The position numbers were made by a program, and so were the translations under genes. From positions 62,001-126,000 of the forward strand of contig JAPOHD010000065.1 in assembly GCA_026671195.1 (NCBI GenBank): 64,000 nucleotides of DNA, given 5' to 3'. Shown here one piece after another: positions 26,115 through 34,179 of this stretch. Position 1 is the stretch's first letter. Each line of letters opens with the position of its first letter. This DNA is from Draconibacterium aestuarii. GTDB taxonomy: Bacteria > Bacteroidota > Bacteroidia > Bacteroidales > Prolixibacteraceae. Below the pieces are notes generated by a model. It was not told the DNA's origin and searched no databases. It saw nothing but the letters and a program-made list of their open reading frames with translations.

Positions 26115-27206
26115 ATGCCGTCAAAACCAAAACTAAAATTTCTCGATCGGTATTTAACGCTCTGGATCTTTCTTGCTATGGCAGTAGGAGTGTTGTCGGG
26201 ATATTTTTTCCCGGCAATCGCCGATTTCTGGGAAGCCTTAAAACCATCGGAAGACAGCACCACAAATTTGCCTATCGCCATTGGTTTGATATTAATGATG
26301 TACCCACCACTGGCAAAGGTAAAATACGAAGAATTGGGCGATGTTTTCAGAAACTACAAAGTACTCACACTTTCTCTGGTGCAAAACTGGGTTATTGGGC
26401 CGGTGCTGATGTTCGCCCTTGGGATTCTGTTTTTTAAACTTTTTCCGGGGCAGGACAATGCCAACCTTCCGTACATGTACGGAATAATTATGATCGGATT
26501 GGCGCGTTGTATTGCCATGGTAATTGTGTGGAACGACCTGGCCAAAGGCGATACGCAATATGCTGCCGGGCTGGTTGCTTTTAATTCCATTTTCCAGGTG
26601 TTATTCTTTTCGGTTTATGCCTACGTTTTTATTGCCATAATGCCGGGATGGTTTGGAGTACCCACCAACGATGCAGTAGAAAATATTACCATCGCACAAA
26701 TTGCCGAAAGTGTTTTAATTTATTTGGGAATTCCTTTTGCAGCAGGCTTTTTAACCCGTTTCATTTTAATACGTGTGAAAAGCAAACAGTGGTACCACAC
26801 AAAGTTTATCCCAAAAATCAGCCCGATTACTTTAATTGCTTTGCTGTTTACAATTGTGGTGATGTTTTCGTTAAAAGGCGAATACATTGTAAAAATCCCG
26901 CTGGATGTTGTGTTGATCACCATTCCTTTGCTGATTTACTTTGTAGTCATGTTTTTGCTGTCGTTTTTTATGAGCAAAAAAGTGGGCGCCGGTTACGAGC
27001 AGGCTACCACACTTTCGTTTACCGCTGCAAGTAACAATTTTGAACTGGCCATTGCAGTCGCTATTGCCATTTTTGGTATGAACTCGGGTGAAGCATTTGC
27101 CGCAGTTATTGGGCCGTTGGTTGAAGTACCGGTTATGATTGCTTTAGTGAATGTAGCTTTAAGATTCAGAAAAAAGTATTTCCCGGTTACTGCTCGAATT
27201 ATTTAG
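26115..27206 (+). CDS. acr3: ACR3-family arsenite efflux transporter
   Basis: 363 residues with about ten membrane helices. Family motifs include [19 protein letters not shown], the conserved Cys-containing [19 protein letters not shown] (the essential Cys of Acr3) and [20 protein letters not shown] with the conserved Glu. It exports As(III) using the proton gradient without an ATPase. Last gene of the ars operon, after arsC. Confidence 0.95.
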   Translation: MPSKPKLKFLDRYLTLWIFLAMAVGVLSGYFFPAIADFWEALKPSEDSTTNLPIAIGLILMMYPPLAKVKYEELGDVFRNYKVLTLSLVQNWVIGPVLMFALGILFFKLFPGQDNANLPYMYGIIMIGLARCIAMVIVWNDLAKGDTQYAAGLVAFNSIFQVLFFSVYAYVFIAIMPGWFGVPTNDAVENITIAQIAESVLIYLGIPFAAGFLTRFILIRVKSKQWYHTKFIPKISPITLIALLFTIVVMFSLKGEYIVKIPLDVVLITIPLLIYFVVMFLLSFFMSKKVGAGYEQATTLSFTAASNNFELAIAVAIAIFGMNSGEAFAAVIGPLVEVPVMIALVNVALRFRKKYFPVTARII

Positions 27207-27512
27207 TACTTTATAAATACTATTCTTGCACAATTCAGCAAAATATTTTTATTCAGTCTCAGATTGAAATGATTGAAGGAATTGATAATATTGACTCAAT
27301 CTTTATCAATCTTATAGGGCTTGTTCTGGTTAGGTTGATTCAAAACAAAGCAGATAGTTGATTTTTGCAAGGTTGGAAATTGTAAGTAAGTGTTGTTCAT
27401 TGATTTAGTTTGACTTTTTTGGATTGTTGTTTGAGCGCATTGGGATAATTTTCAGGAATTTAATCCTGCATATTTGCATGGTAAAACAGTAATAACATTA
27501 AAATTTAAAACG
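27207..27512 (+). other. Intergenic region upstream of the lipoprotein repeat genes
   Basis: About 306 bp. The right part is a promoter block: TTGGGATAA-type element near 27450 and CATATTTG at 27469-27476. The left part, after acr3, has no clear terminator, gene or repeat that I can see. Confidence 0.4.
27469..27476 (+). promoter_or_regulatory. -7 box of lipoprotein copy 1
   Basis: CATATTTG, one base from TAnnTTTG. The equivalent box is CATCTTTG at 28020-28027 and at 28501-28508 for copies 2 and 3, each 36-39 bp before the ATG and each with a TTGGG element some 26 bp upstream, so the three units share one promoter design. Confidence 0.5.
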
Positions 27513-27680
27513 ATGAAAACATTTAAAAGATTAGCAGTAGCATTTATGCTTGTAGCAGGGTTAGGTTTAGGTTTCGCTTCATGTTCGGATGACGCATATT
27601 ACGAAGAGCCGGAAAAAGATATTTCTTTGCCAGGTACTGATTACCCAACAAAGCCGGGTCCTGAACTTTACAATGTATAA
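27513..27680 (+). CDS. Tiny lipoprotein, tandem copy 1
   Basis: 55 residues from ATG 27513, the point where identity with the other copies begins. Signal MKTFKRLAVAFMLVAGLGLG, then FASC with lipid-attachment Cys24. The mature peptide is only 32 residues and acidic (CSDDAYYEEPEKDI, ending KPGPELYNV). Two related genes follow at 28067 and 28547. No known family. A short cell-envelope lipopeptide, function unknown. Confidence 0.7.
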   Translation: MKTFKRLAVAFMLVAGLGLGFASCSDDAYYEEPEKDISLPGTDYPTKPGPELYNV

Positions 27681-27753
27681 TTGTAACTAAGGAGTCACAA
27701 TCGAAATTTTAATCGATTAACAGACTACCAAAAAGAAATACGCGATAAAGAAT

Positions 27754-27808
27754 AAGTTCTGAAGCAAGTGGCGATTGAGTCCATTTTGTTTCAGGACTTT
27801 TTTTTGAA
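27754..27808 (+). terminator. Terminator of lipoprotein copy 1
   Basis: AGTTCTGAAGCAAGTGG pairs imperfectly with CCATTTTGTTTCAGGACT, followed by a run of eight T. Confidence 0.72.
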
Positions 27809-28066
27809 TGTTACTTCCTAGCACAACACTAAATTTTCACCAATCTGATCTTCATCCTTCCGATCCCGGATACTCCTGACCACCTCTTTTAAAAGATGCC
27901 CCAAATATTTTTTTACTCAACTCAAGCAGTCTGTGGAAATGTTTGATAATGAGTTGTAATTTGGCTTTTTTGGATTGTTGTATGAGCTTTTGGGGATAAA
28001 ATAAGGGAGTTGAAACCACCATCTTTGTATCGTAAAATAACAGTAATAATATTAAAATTTAAAACG

Positions 28067-28234
28067 ATGAAAACATTTAAAAAATTAGCAGTAGCATTTA
28101 TGCTTGTAGCAGGATTAGGTTTAGGTTTCGCTTCATGTTCAGATGACGCAATTTACGAAGAGCCGGAAAAAGATATTTCTTTACCGGGTACTGATTATCC
28201 GGTAAAGCCGGGTCCTGAACTTTACAGCTTATAA
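28067..28234 (+). CDS. Tiny lipoprotein, tandem copy 2
   Basis: 55 residues from ATG 28067, nearly identical to copy 1: same signal MKTFKKLAVAFMLVAGLGLG, same lipobox Cys24, and mature part CSDDAIYEEPEKDI ending PGPELYSL. Differences from copy 1 are few and mostly conservative or silent, pointing to recent duplication with selection on the peptide. It has its own promoter and terminator, so it is a separate transcript rather than part of an operon. Confidence 0.7.
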   Translation: MKTFKKLAVAFMLVAGLGLGFASCSDDAIYEEPEKDISLPGTDYPVKPGPELYSL

Positions 28235-28306
28235 TTGTAAGTTTGGTATTACAATCGAAAATCAAATCGATTAGCGAGAGTACCGAAAAGAGATATGCAA
28301 AAAGAA

Positions 28307-28367
28307 GAAGTTCTGAAGCAACAGAAGATTATTATTGACTTCGTTGTTATTCAGAACTTCTTTTTTT
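28307..28367 (+). terminator. Terminator of lipoprotein copy 2
   Basis: GAAGTTCTGAA (28307-28317) and TTCAGAACTTC (28350-28360) are perfect inverted arms followed by seven T. The stem sequence is related to the copy 1 terminator. Confidence 0.78.
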
Positions 28368-28546
28368 ATGGTATTTGTTGTAAATGCCAGGGGTGAAGTA
28401 CCCTTTTCTATATTTATGTGCTTAGTAATTAAATTGTTCATTTGAATCTTTTGGACTAGCACATGAGTCTTTTGGGTTAAACTATGGGTTGAGTTTGCTG
28501 CATCTTTGCATCGTCAAACAGTAATAACAATTTAAAATTTAAAACG

Positions 28547-28747
28547 ATGAAAACATTCAAAAAATTAGCAGTAGCTTTTGTAGTAGGTGGTTTAGGTTTA
28601 GGTTTTGCTTCATGTTCAGATGATGCATATTACGAAGAGCCGGAAAAAATCAAGCCTCTTCCTCCAACAGTAGAATTGCCGGTTGCACCGGTTGAGCCAC
28701 CAGTGGCCGATCAGCCAATTGCTCCTGTGCCTGATCCTGTAATTTAA
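28547..28747 (+). CDS. Tiny lipoprotein, tandem copy 3 with proline-rich tail
   Basis: 66 residues. The first 34 residues track copies 1 and 2 (MKTFKKLAVAFVVGGLGLG, FASCSDDAYYEEPEK) with a two-residue shorter signal. The tail is replaced by a Pro/Val-rich stretch (LPPTVELPVAPVEPPVADQP) resembling an extended spacer. This change of the exposed part while the signal stays fixed suggests a conserved export module carrying variable surface peptides. Confidence 0.68.
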   Translation: MKTFKKLAVAFVVGGLGLGFASCSDDAYYEEPEKIKPLPPTVELPVAPVEPPVADQPIAPVPDPVI

Positions 28748-28823
28748 GGATTTGGAAGGTAATTATTCCAATAGAAAATAGGATAGGACATACATTTAAA
28801 GGTAAGTCCAGTTTAGAAAAAAG

Positions 28824-28880
28824 CTTCGAAGGGCATAGAATTGAAAGTAATTTTTGATTCATGCACTTCGGAGTTTTTTT
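28824..28880 (+). terminator. Terminator of lipoprotein copy 3
   Basis: CTTCGAAGGGCAT and ATGCACTTCGGAG arms (11 of 13 paired) are followed by TTTTTTT. Confidence 0.7.
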
Positions 28881-28994
28881 ACTTTATAATTTTTTAAATA
28901 CCACTGCCCCCCAAAAACTATATGTCAATTCTTTTTATTTGTTATTTCTTAATGGCCAAAGATAGAGAGTGGTGCCTTTATCTCACGAAGCATA

Positions 28995-29002
28995 TATCTT
29001 TG
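28995..29002 (+). promoter_or_regulatory. -7 box of the ferredoxin-nitroreductase gene
   Basis: TATCTTTG matches TAnnTTTG and lies 24 bp before ATG 29026. It falls inside the longer open frame that starts at 28969, which argues against that upstream start. Confidence 0.5.
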
Positions 29003-29025
29003 TGCGCAATTCGAAGAAAATAGCT

Positions 29026-29853
29026 ATGATTGATTTCAAAATAGATAAAAAAAAGTGTATTAAGTGCGGACTTTGTGCGCAGGAATGTCCGGTGCTGATT
29101 ATTGACGGTAAAACAGAATATCCTGAAATAAAAGAAGGGAAGGAGAAACAGTGTATAAAATGTCAGCATTGTTTGGCCGTTTGCCCAACTGCTGCCTTGT
29201 CTATTTGGGGGAAAAATCCTGAAGACAGTATTCCGGTTACCGATGAGCTCCCAACTCCGGAGGACATGGAGAGACTTATTAAAACACGCCGTTCCATCCG
29301 AAAGTTTAAAAAAGAAGAAATTAATCAGGAGCTGATTCAAAAGTTGCTAGAAACAGCTGCATATGCACCAACCGGACACAACAAAAATTCGGTATTGTTT
29401 TCCGTAACCGATTCAAAAGAACAATTAAATAAATTACGCACTGCCGTTTACGACGGAATAAAACGCGCCGGCGATGCAGGAACTTTGCCGGAAACAATGG
29501 CTTTTTTAGGCGATCTGCAGCGTTTGTGGGACAGTAAACAAATTGATGTGCTTTTCCGCGATGCGCCACATGTACTTATTACATCGGCACCTAAAAACGT
29601 AGCATCGCCCGACGCCGATTGCCACATTGCACTTAGCTATTTCGAATTACTTGCCAATACTTACAGAGTGGGAACTTTGTGGAACGGTTTTATAAAAATG
29701 GTTCTTAAGGATATTGCTCCGGGAATAGGCCGTCAAATTGGTATTCCTGAAGACCATGTAATCGGTTATGTTCTGCTGTTTGGAAAACCTGCCGTTAAGT
29801 TTACCCGCTCGGTTCAAAGCGAAGGACTGAATCTGAACAGGATAGAACTGTAA
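29026..29853 (+). CDS. Ferredoxin-nitroreductase fusion flavoprotein
   Basis: 275 residues from ATG 29026. The N-terminus has two [4Fe-4S] motifs: CIKCGLCAQECP and CIKCQHCLAVCP. From about residue 83, MERLIKTRRSIRKFKKEEI opens a nitroreductase (FMN) domain with AAYAPTGHNKNSVLFSV and a C-terminal GYVLLFGKPAVKF. Ferredoxin-fused nitroreductases are frequent in anaerobes and pass electrons from reduced cofactors to an FMN site. The physiological substrate is unknown. Single gene with its own promoter. Confidence 0.9.
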   Translation: MIDFKIDKKKCIKCGLCAQECPVLIIDGKTEYPEIKEGKEKQCIKCQHCLAVCPTAALSIWGKNPEDSIPVTDELPTPEDMERLIKTRRSIRKFKKEEINQELIQKLLETAAYAPTGHNKNSVLFSVTDSKEQLNKLRTAVYDGIKRAGDAGTLPETMAFLGDLQRLWDSKQIDVLFRDAPHVLITSAPKNVASPDADCHIALSYFELLANTYRVGTLWNGFIKMVLKDIAPGIGRQIGIPEDHVIGYVLLFGKPAVKFTRSVQSEGLNLNRIEL

Positions 29854-29971
29854 GAATAACCGGTCGTGTTTTTGTATACAATTGAAACATAAAACCGGAT
29901 ATGTGGGGATTGTTACACCCTTATTTAAATTGAGTCTAAGTCTGAGGAGTTTCTACTTCTGAATAAGTAAT

Positions 29972-29979
29972 TATATTTG
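29972..29979 (+). promoter_or_regulatory. -7 box upstream of fabF
   Basis: TATATTTG matches TAnnTTTG and is 71 bp before the fabF ATG. Confidence 0.42.
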
Positions 29980-30050
29980 TTCCCATTACAATTTTGTAGA
30001 CACTAGGCCAAAACATAACCAATACTTAGCAAGGAGTATAACATAAATTT

Positions 30051-31301
30051 ATGAAAGAAAGACGTGTAGTAGTAACCGGTTTGGGAGCTTTAACTCCAAT
30101 TGGAAATACCATGGGTGAATTCTGGACGAATGCCGTGAATGGCAAAAGTGGTGCAGCTTCGATTACCCGATTTAATACCGAGCAGTTTAAAACCAAATTT
30201 GCCTGCGAATTAAAAGACTTTGATGGTTCGAAACTATTGGACCGGAATGAAATAAAACGAACCGATCTGTTTACTCAATATGCACTGGTTGCTGCCGGTG
30301 AAGCATTATCCGATAGTAACCTCGATTTAGAAAAGATTGATCCGTTTGATATTGGTGTAATTTGGGGGTCGGGGCAGGGCGGCATGCGAGCCTTCGAAGA
30401 ACAAGTGAAGGATTATGCCGGTTCAGGAGGTGCACGATTTTCGCCTTTGTTTGGCCCCAAGGTGCTTATTAATATGGCATCGGGTTACATCTCTATGAAA
30501 TACGGATTAATGGGAATGAACTTTACCACCTCTTCGGCATGTGCCACTTCAAGCACAGCCATTATGGACGCCTATAATTACATCAAACTGGGCAAAGCAA
30601 AAGTGTTTGTTACCGGTGGTTCCGAGGCCGGAATTTTTGAAACCTCAATAGGTGGTTTTGGGGCCATGCGAGCCTTGTCGGTAAGAAATGAAGATCCTGA
30701 AACTGCTTCGCGACCTTTTGATACAAACCGCGATGGATTTGTGATGGGAGAGGGCGCCGGAGCTTTAATTCTGGAAGACTACGAACACGCCAAACAACGT
30801 GGTGCAAAAATATATGCAGAAATGGTGGGAGCAGCTATGACAGCCGATGCATATCACATTGCTGCTTCGCATCCAGAAGGAATTGGAGCCGCAAAAGCAA
30901 TGGAACTTGCACTGGCAGAAGCCGGTATAAACCCAGCCGAAGTAGATTATTTAAACGCACATGCTACTTCAACGCCGGTTGGCGATACCAGTGAGATTAA
31001 TGCCGTTATAAAAGTTTTTGGTGCTGCTCCGGAACGTTTAAATATCACATCCTCAAAATCGATGATGGGACATTTGCTGGGCGCTGCAGGTGCTGTTGAG
31101 TCTATTTTGTGTATAAAAGCTATTGAAGAGGGAATTATTACTCCAACCATCAATACAACAAATCTCGATGCAATGATACCCGGAACCATGAATATTGTTA
31201 CCGGCGAAAGTGTAAAGGCCAATGTAAAGGTAGCCATTACCAATAGTTTTGGCTTTGGCGGGCACAATGCAACTTTGGCTTTTAAAAAGTTTGAAGAATA
31301 G
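30051..31301 (+). CDS. fabF: Beta-ketoacyl-ACP synthase II
   Basis: 416 residues. Catalytic triad Cys164 (TTSSACATSSTA), His in LNAHATSTPVGDTSEI and His in KSMMGHLLGAAGAVESI. The N-terminus RRVVVTGLGALTPIGN and C-terminus NSFGFGGHNATLAFKK are the KAS II signatures. It elongates acyl-ACP with malonyl-ACP. It is not next to acpP or other fab genes, so it may be an additional copy rather than the main housekeeping one. Confidence 0.95.
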   Translation: MKERRVVVTGLGALTPIGNTMGEFWTNAVNGKSGAASITRFNTEQFKTKFACELKDFDGSKLLDRNEIKRTDLFTQYALVAAGEALSDSNLDLEKIDPFDIGVIWGSGQGGMRAFEEQVKDYAGSGGARFSPLFGPKVLINMASGYISMKYGLMGMNFTTSSACATSSTAIMDAYNYIKLGKAKVFVTGGSEAGIFETSIGGFGAMRALSVRNEDPETASRPFDTNRDGFVMGEGAGALILEDYEHAKQRGAKIYAEMVGAAMTADAYHIAASHPEGIGAAKAMELALAEAGINPAEVDYLNAHATSTPVGDTSEINAVIKVFGAAPERLNITSSKSMMGHLLGAAGAVESILCIKAIEEGIITPTINTTNLDAMIPGTMNIVTGESVKANVKVAITNSFGFGGHNATLAFKKFEE

Positions 31302-31573
31302 AAAGTTAGTGCCGCTGATTTTTTTTAGAACTTCGATACTGTCTTATTGCATCGTATCGCAATTTCATTGGCATGATAAGTTACAATCGGCTGGTCATGG
31401 CAGAGCAATAAAATACGATTGGTTTGATGCAATAATATCTTATTGGTCAGTATTTTTGTGGAGGAGATTGTATGCGGGAGGGTAATTTTCTGCCCGCTTA
31501 GACAAGGGAAGACAAGAACCGGCACCAGATGTTTTGCTACGCCCGCCATCACTTATAACCCGATTAGGATTTG

Positions 31574-32086
31574 TTATTGTTCATAGAAGGAGATACCAAA
31601 ATTTTTTGTCACCAACTTATCTAGTTCCTTGAGGTTCGATATTAATTCCGGATTATTTTGTGATAAGGATAAGCCGGACTTATCTTTCAGGAACAACTTT
31701 TTCAGTTCAAGAATTTTAAAGTAAAATGATGGAGAATGTAGTTCAAAAGGCAATGTAGCCAATTGTTTCTCAATGGCTATCTTTTTTTCTTTCAGTACAT
31801 TGATGACTTCAATCGCCGAATCAAAATCCAATTCCTTTTTTTCGATTGATTTCAAAATTCCGCACTTAAACTTGCCACACTGTCTTGGTCTTTGAGAATA
31901 AATAGTACAGCCGTCACAGCCCAATTTCGTACAAGGATGCAAAAACAATCCTATGTTATCCACTTCTTCTATGTCCATCAACTTCCTCAGTGCCGGCAGC
32001 TCGTCATTATCGAGCTGTACAAAACCAATCAGGCTACCGTCGCAACAGACACCACAAGACAAACATATATTTAATAATTCACTCAT
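31574..32086 (-). CDS. YkgJ-family cysteine cluster protein
   Basis: 170 residues. N-terminal cluster CLSCGVCCDGS followed by HPCTKLGCDGCTIYSQRPRQCGKF, the Cys spacing of the YkgJ/CxxCxxCC zinc or Fe-S family. The remainder is helical (KKIAIEKQLATL). Family function is unsettled. Confidence 0.87.
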   Translation of the reverse strand: MSELLNICLSCGVCCDGSLIGFVQLDNDELPALRKLMDIEEVDNIGLFLHPCTKLGCDGCTIYSQRPRQCGKFKCGILKSIEKKELDFDSAIEVINVLKEKKIAIEKQLATLPFELHSPSFYFKILELKKLFLKDKSGLSLSQNNPELISNLKELDKLVTKNFGISFYEQ

Positions 32087-32332
32087 GATCCCTAATTTCA
32101 GAAGTATCCGAACTAAAATAATTTTCTTTTTAATAGCCCGCTAAAGTAGAAAAAACACGATCGGTTTTCGTATGTGTACATTGTTTATTTATTCGAACCC
32201 GGATATAATTTTGAAAAACGTGTTTTGAATTGGTGCGAACGACTGTTTGTCTAACGATTATTTTAACGCAATTATCATTTTGATATCTGTTTCTGTTTAC
32301 TCTCCGAATATTATATTTAATTGAGTTATTAG

Positions 32333-32605
32333 TCAATGTGCTGACTGGATGTTCTTTGCGTTAGGTGTCGCGTTCAATGTTTTACCTCCCGGCATCAATG
32401 TTTCCATCGTGGAATTAAATGTTTTAATCGCCACTGTCAATGTGTCTGCTCTGACGTTAATTGTGTCAGTTGTCGAGTTAATTGTTTTCATCGCGGAGTG
32501 AAATGTTTTTATTTCGCCGTTAATTGTTTTATCCTCCAGGTTAAATGATGCTCGTATCGACTTAAATATTTTCGTTGCGGAGTGGTTTGTTCTTCTCTTC
32601 GCCAT
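32333..32605 (-). CDS. Small protein made of 7-residue repeats, unknown function
   Basis: 90 residues composed almost wholly of about ten heptads of the form x-K-T-[IFL]-N-[ST]-x (for example IKTFHSA, MKTINST, TDTINVR, ADTLTVA, IKTFNST). Hydrophobic residues at heptad positions 1 and 4 would suit a coiled coil, but the Thr/Asn-rich surface is unusual. The start is ATG 32605 (MAKRRTNHSATK). There is no signal peptide. The repeat exists as 21-bp units in DNA. Whether it is expressed is uncertain: the frame is intact through all units, which argues for coding. Confidence 0.5.
   Translation of the reverse strand: MAKRRTNHSATKIFKSIRASFNLEDKTINGEIKTFHSAMKTINSTTDTINVRADTLTVAIKTFNSTMETLMPGGKTLNATPNAKNIQSAH
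32376..32543. repeat. Eight imperfect 21-bp tandem repeats
   Basis: Units start AATGTTTTA/AATTGTTTTC-like every 21 bases (32376, 32397, 32418, 32439, 32460, 32481, 32502, 32523). More degenerate units continue to about 32585. All keep the minus-strand reading frame of the heptad protein. Confidence 0.72.
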
Positions 32606-32677
32606 GTTTGTTTTAAACGTTTTGTTTTTCGATTGATGCTACTATATAATTGCGAGCGTTTAGTTGTGTGCCCGGGT

Positions 32678-33958
32678 TTAATCCATCACAAACTTTACAC
32701 CCGCCGAATAGATGGAGGCTTTAAATTTTGAGTTGCGCGAATAATTGCTGTATTTCAGATCGATGCTTTTTAACCCGAATTTCCAGATATGCCCCGAGGT
32801 GAAAATGTCGGTATAACTAATTCCAAAACCAAAATTGTTGGCATTAAATTCCGACAGGTCGTAATCTGACGTATAATATTCTTCGGTGGAAAGGTGCGCG
32901 TTGTAAGGCGCAAAATAGTCGGCCGCACTTTGGTTGTAAAAGCGGTACGAGGGGTACAGCGTAAATTTGTCGGTAATTTTTACGGGCACCTCAATACTGG
33001 CGGTGTTCGATGCTATTCCCCAATCGTCGGTGTAATAGCGGTAAAAGGTTCGTATTGATATCCATTCGTTCACAAAATAATTTAACCGGCCGCCAACGGC
33101 AATTTTTAAGCGCGAATCGGGTAGGCGTTCCACATCGTCGGCCAGGTGAAAATTCTCGTAAAAGAAATCTTCCCTGTCGCTAAAATACACGCGGTGAAAG
33201 GGTGTTGAAAGCAGCCCCTGTTGCGAAATTACATCGGCCGAAAGCCAACCCACCAGCCGCGACGAAAGGATCTGCGAAACGCTCATTCCAAACGAGTACG
33301 AGTTTCGGCCTTTGTCAGTATGCCCGGTAAACGAAGGGTTGTAGCCCGGCACCAAATACATAAAATTGTTGCCCCCGGTCTGCCTTAGTTCGTAGGGATA
33401 GATGAGGCTCCACGTGTCGATAAAAACATTTCCTTTTAAACTAAGCTCCGTATTCTTTTCATTAAACAGCCAGGTATAACTCCCGCCAACACCAAACGAG
33501 GTGTAATCGAATTCGACCGATACCGAAAAGTTTGCCGACCACATTCGGTTCCGGTCGTCGGAACTATGACTGTAACTCCCTACAACGTTGCCCCACATAT
33601 CCGATTTTGAAGCACCGCTGCTGGCCACAAACGGATCGGCAGGTTGATTGCCGTCGAAAGGATTTATATTGCTCGACGAGGCAGATGTGTAGGCCGAAAT
33701 ATTTCCATTTATGGTTAACACATCATCGTCGTTTAACGGTACCGACACAATTATCGATGGCGACAGGTCTTGTAATTCCTCGGTTCCGCGTCCGCCCGTA
33801 ACGGCTGCATTTTCGCCGTCCTGCTCGTAATAGTTTAAAAGCATGTCAATCTCGGTACTTTCGAGCACGCGTTTTTTGTAACTCTCAGTTTCGTCCTGTG
33901 CCTGCACCAGCGTTACAAAAAAGAGCAGTGTTAGTATTAATATGATCTTCATCTGCAT
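32678..33958 (-). CDS. DUF3570 outer-membrane protein
   Basis: 426 residues. Signal peptide MKIILILTLLFFVTLVQAQ, then a large beta-barrel-like protein with many aromatic-belt strands (WFVNEWISIRTFYRYYTDDW-like pattern near residue 300). The N-terminal region has MLLNYYEQDGENAAVTGGRG, followed by the strand LSPSIIVSVPLNDDDVLTIN, characteristic of DUF3570. It ends SAGVKFVMD. It is the last gene of a four-gene operon, 5 bp after DUF4266. The family co-occurs with ApbE and is suspected to act in extracytoplasmic electron transfer. Local base composition is more GC-rich than neighbouring genes. Confidence 0.85.
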   Translation of the reverse strand: MQMKIILILTLLFFVTLVQAQDETESYKKRVLESTEIDMLLNYYEQDGENAAVTGGRGTEELQDLSPSIIVSVPLNDDDVLTINGNISAYTSASSSNINPFDGNQPADPFVASSGASKSDMWGNVVGSYSHSSDDRNRMWSANFSVSVEFDYTSFGVGGSYTWLFNEKNTELSLKGNVFIDTWSLIYPYELRQTGGNNFMYLVPGYNPSFTGHTDKGRNSYSFGMSVSQILSSRLVGWLSADVISQQGLLSTPFHRVYFSDREDFFYENFHLADDVERLPDSRLKIAVGGRLNYFVNEWISIRTFYRYYTDDWGIASNTASIEVPVKITDKFTLYPSYRFYNQSAADYFAPYNAHLSTEEYYTSDYDLSEFNANNFGFGISYTDIFTSGHIWKFGLKSIDLKYSNYSRNSKFKASIYSAGVKFVMD

Positions 33959-33963
33959 AAAAT

Positions 33964-34179
33964 TTAGTTACATCCGCAACCGCCACCGGTTTTTCCTCCG
34001 CTGGCTCCCGAAGCTGCTTCGCGATACGATTGAAATGTAGTTTGAAACTTATCGATGTGGCGGTCGCTAAGCGCCATGTCTTTGTCGTTTATGTTCACTT
34101 TTTCGTACTCATGTAATACGGTGCACGAACTGAATAAAAGCAGTCCAACCCCGGCGAGTAACAGTAATTTTTTCTTCAT
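33964..34179 (-). CDS. DUF4266 lipoprotein with C-terminal GGGCGCN
   Basis: 71 residues. Lipoprotein signal KKKLLLLAGVGLLLFSSC with lipid Cys19, a short charged helix region (VNINDKDMALSDRHIDKFQT), then a Gly-rich tail ending GGKTGGGCGCN. The two tail Cys (C-G-C) and the SGAS tetrapeptide (57-60), similar to the [S/D]GAT site flavinylated by ApbE, make it a possible flavin- or metal-carrying redox peptide (inference). The ATG overlaps the apbE stop by 4 bp. Confidence 0.83.
   Translation of the reverse strand: MKKKLLLLAGVGLLLFSSCTVLHEYEKVNINDKDMALSDRHIDKFQTTFQSYREAASGASGGKTGGGCGCN

Noticed and set aside
30610-31265. Several minus-strand open frames inside fabF and similar shadow frames inside hrpB, ars and araA genes
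   Set aside because: They overlap clear conserved proteins and show no domain, signal or start-site support.
31302-31573. Partial inverted repeat TTATTGCATC / GATGCAATAA in the fabF-YkgJ gap
   Set aside because: Arms of 10 bases, 73 bases apart, with only weak extension. Not enough for a MITE or RNA gene call.
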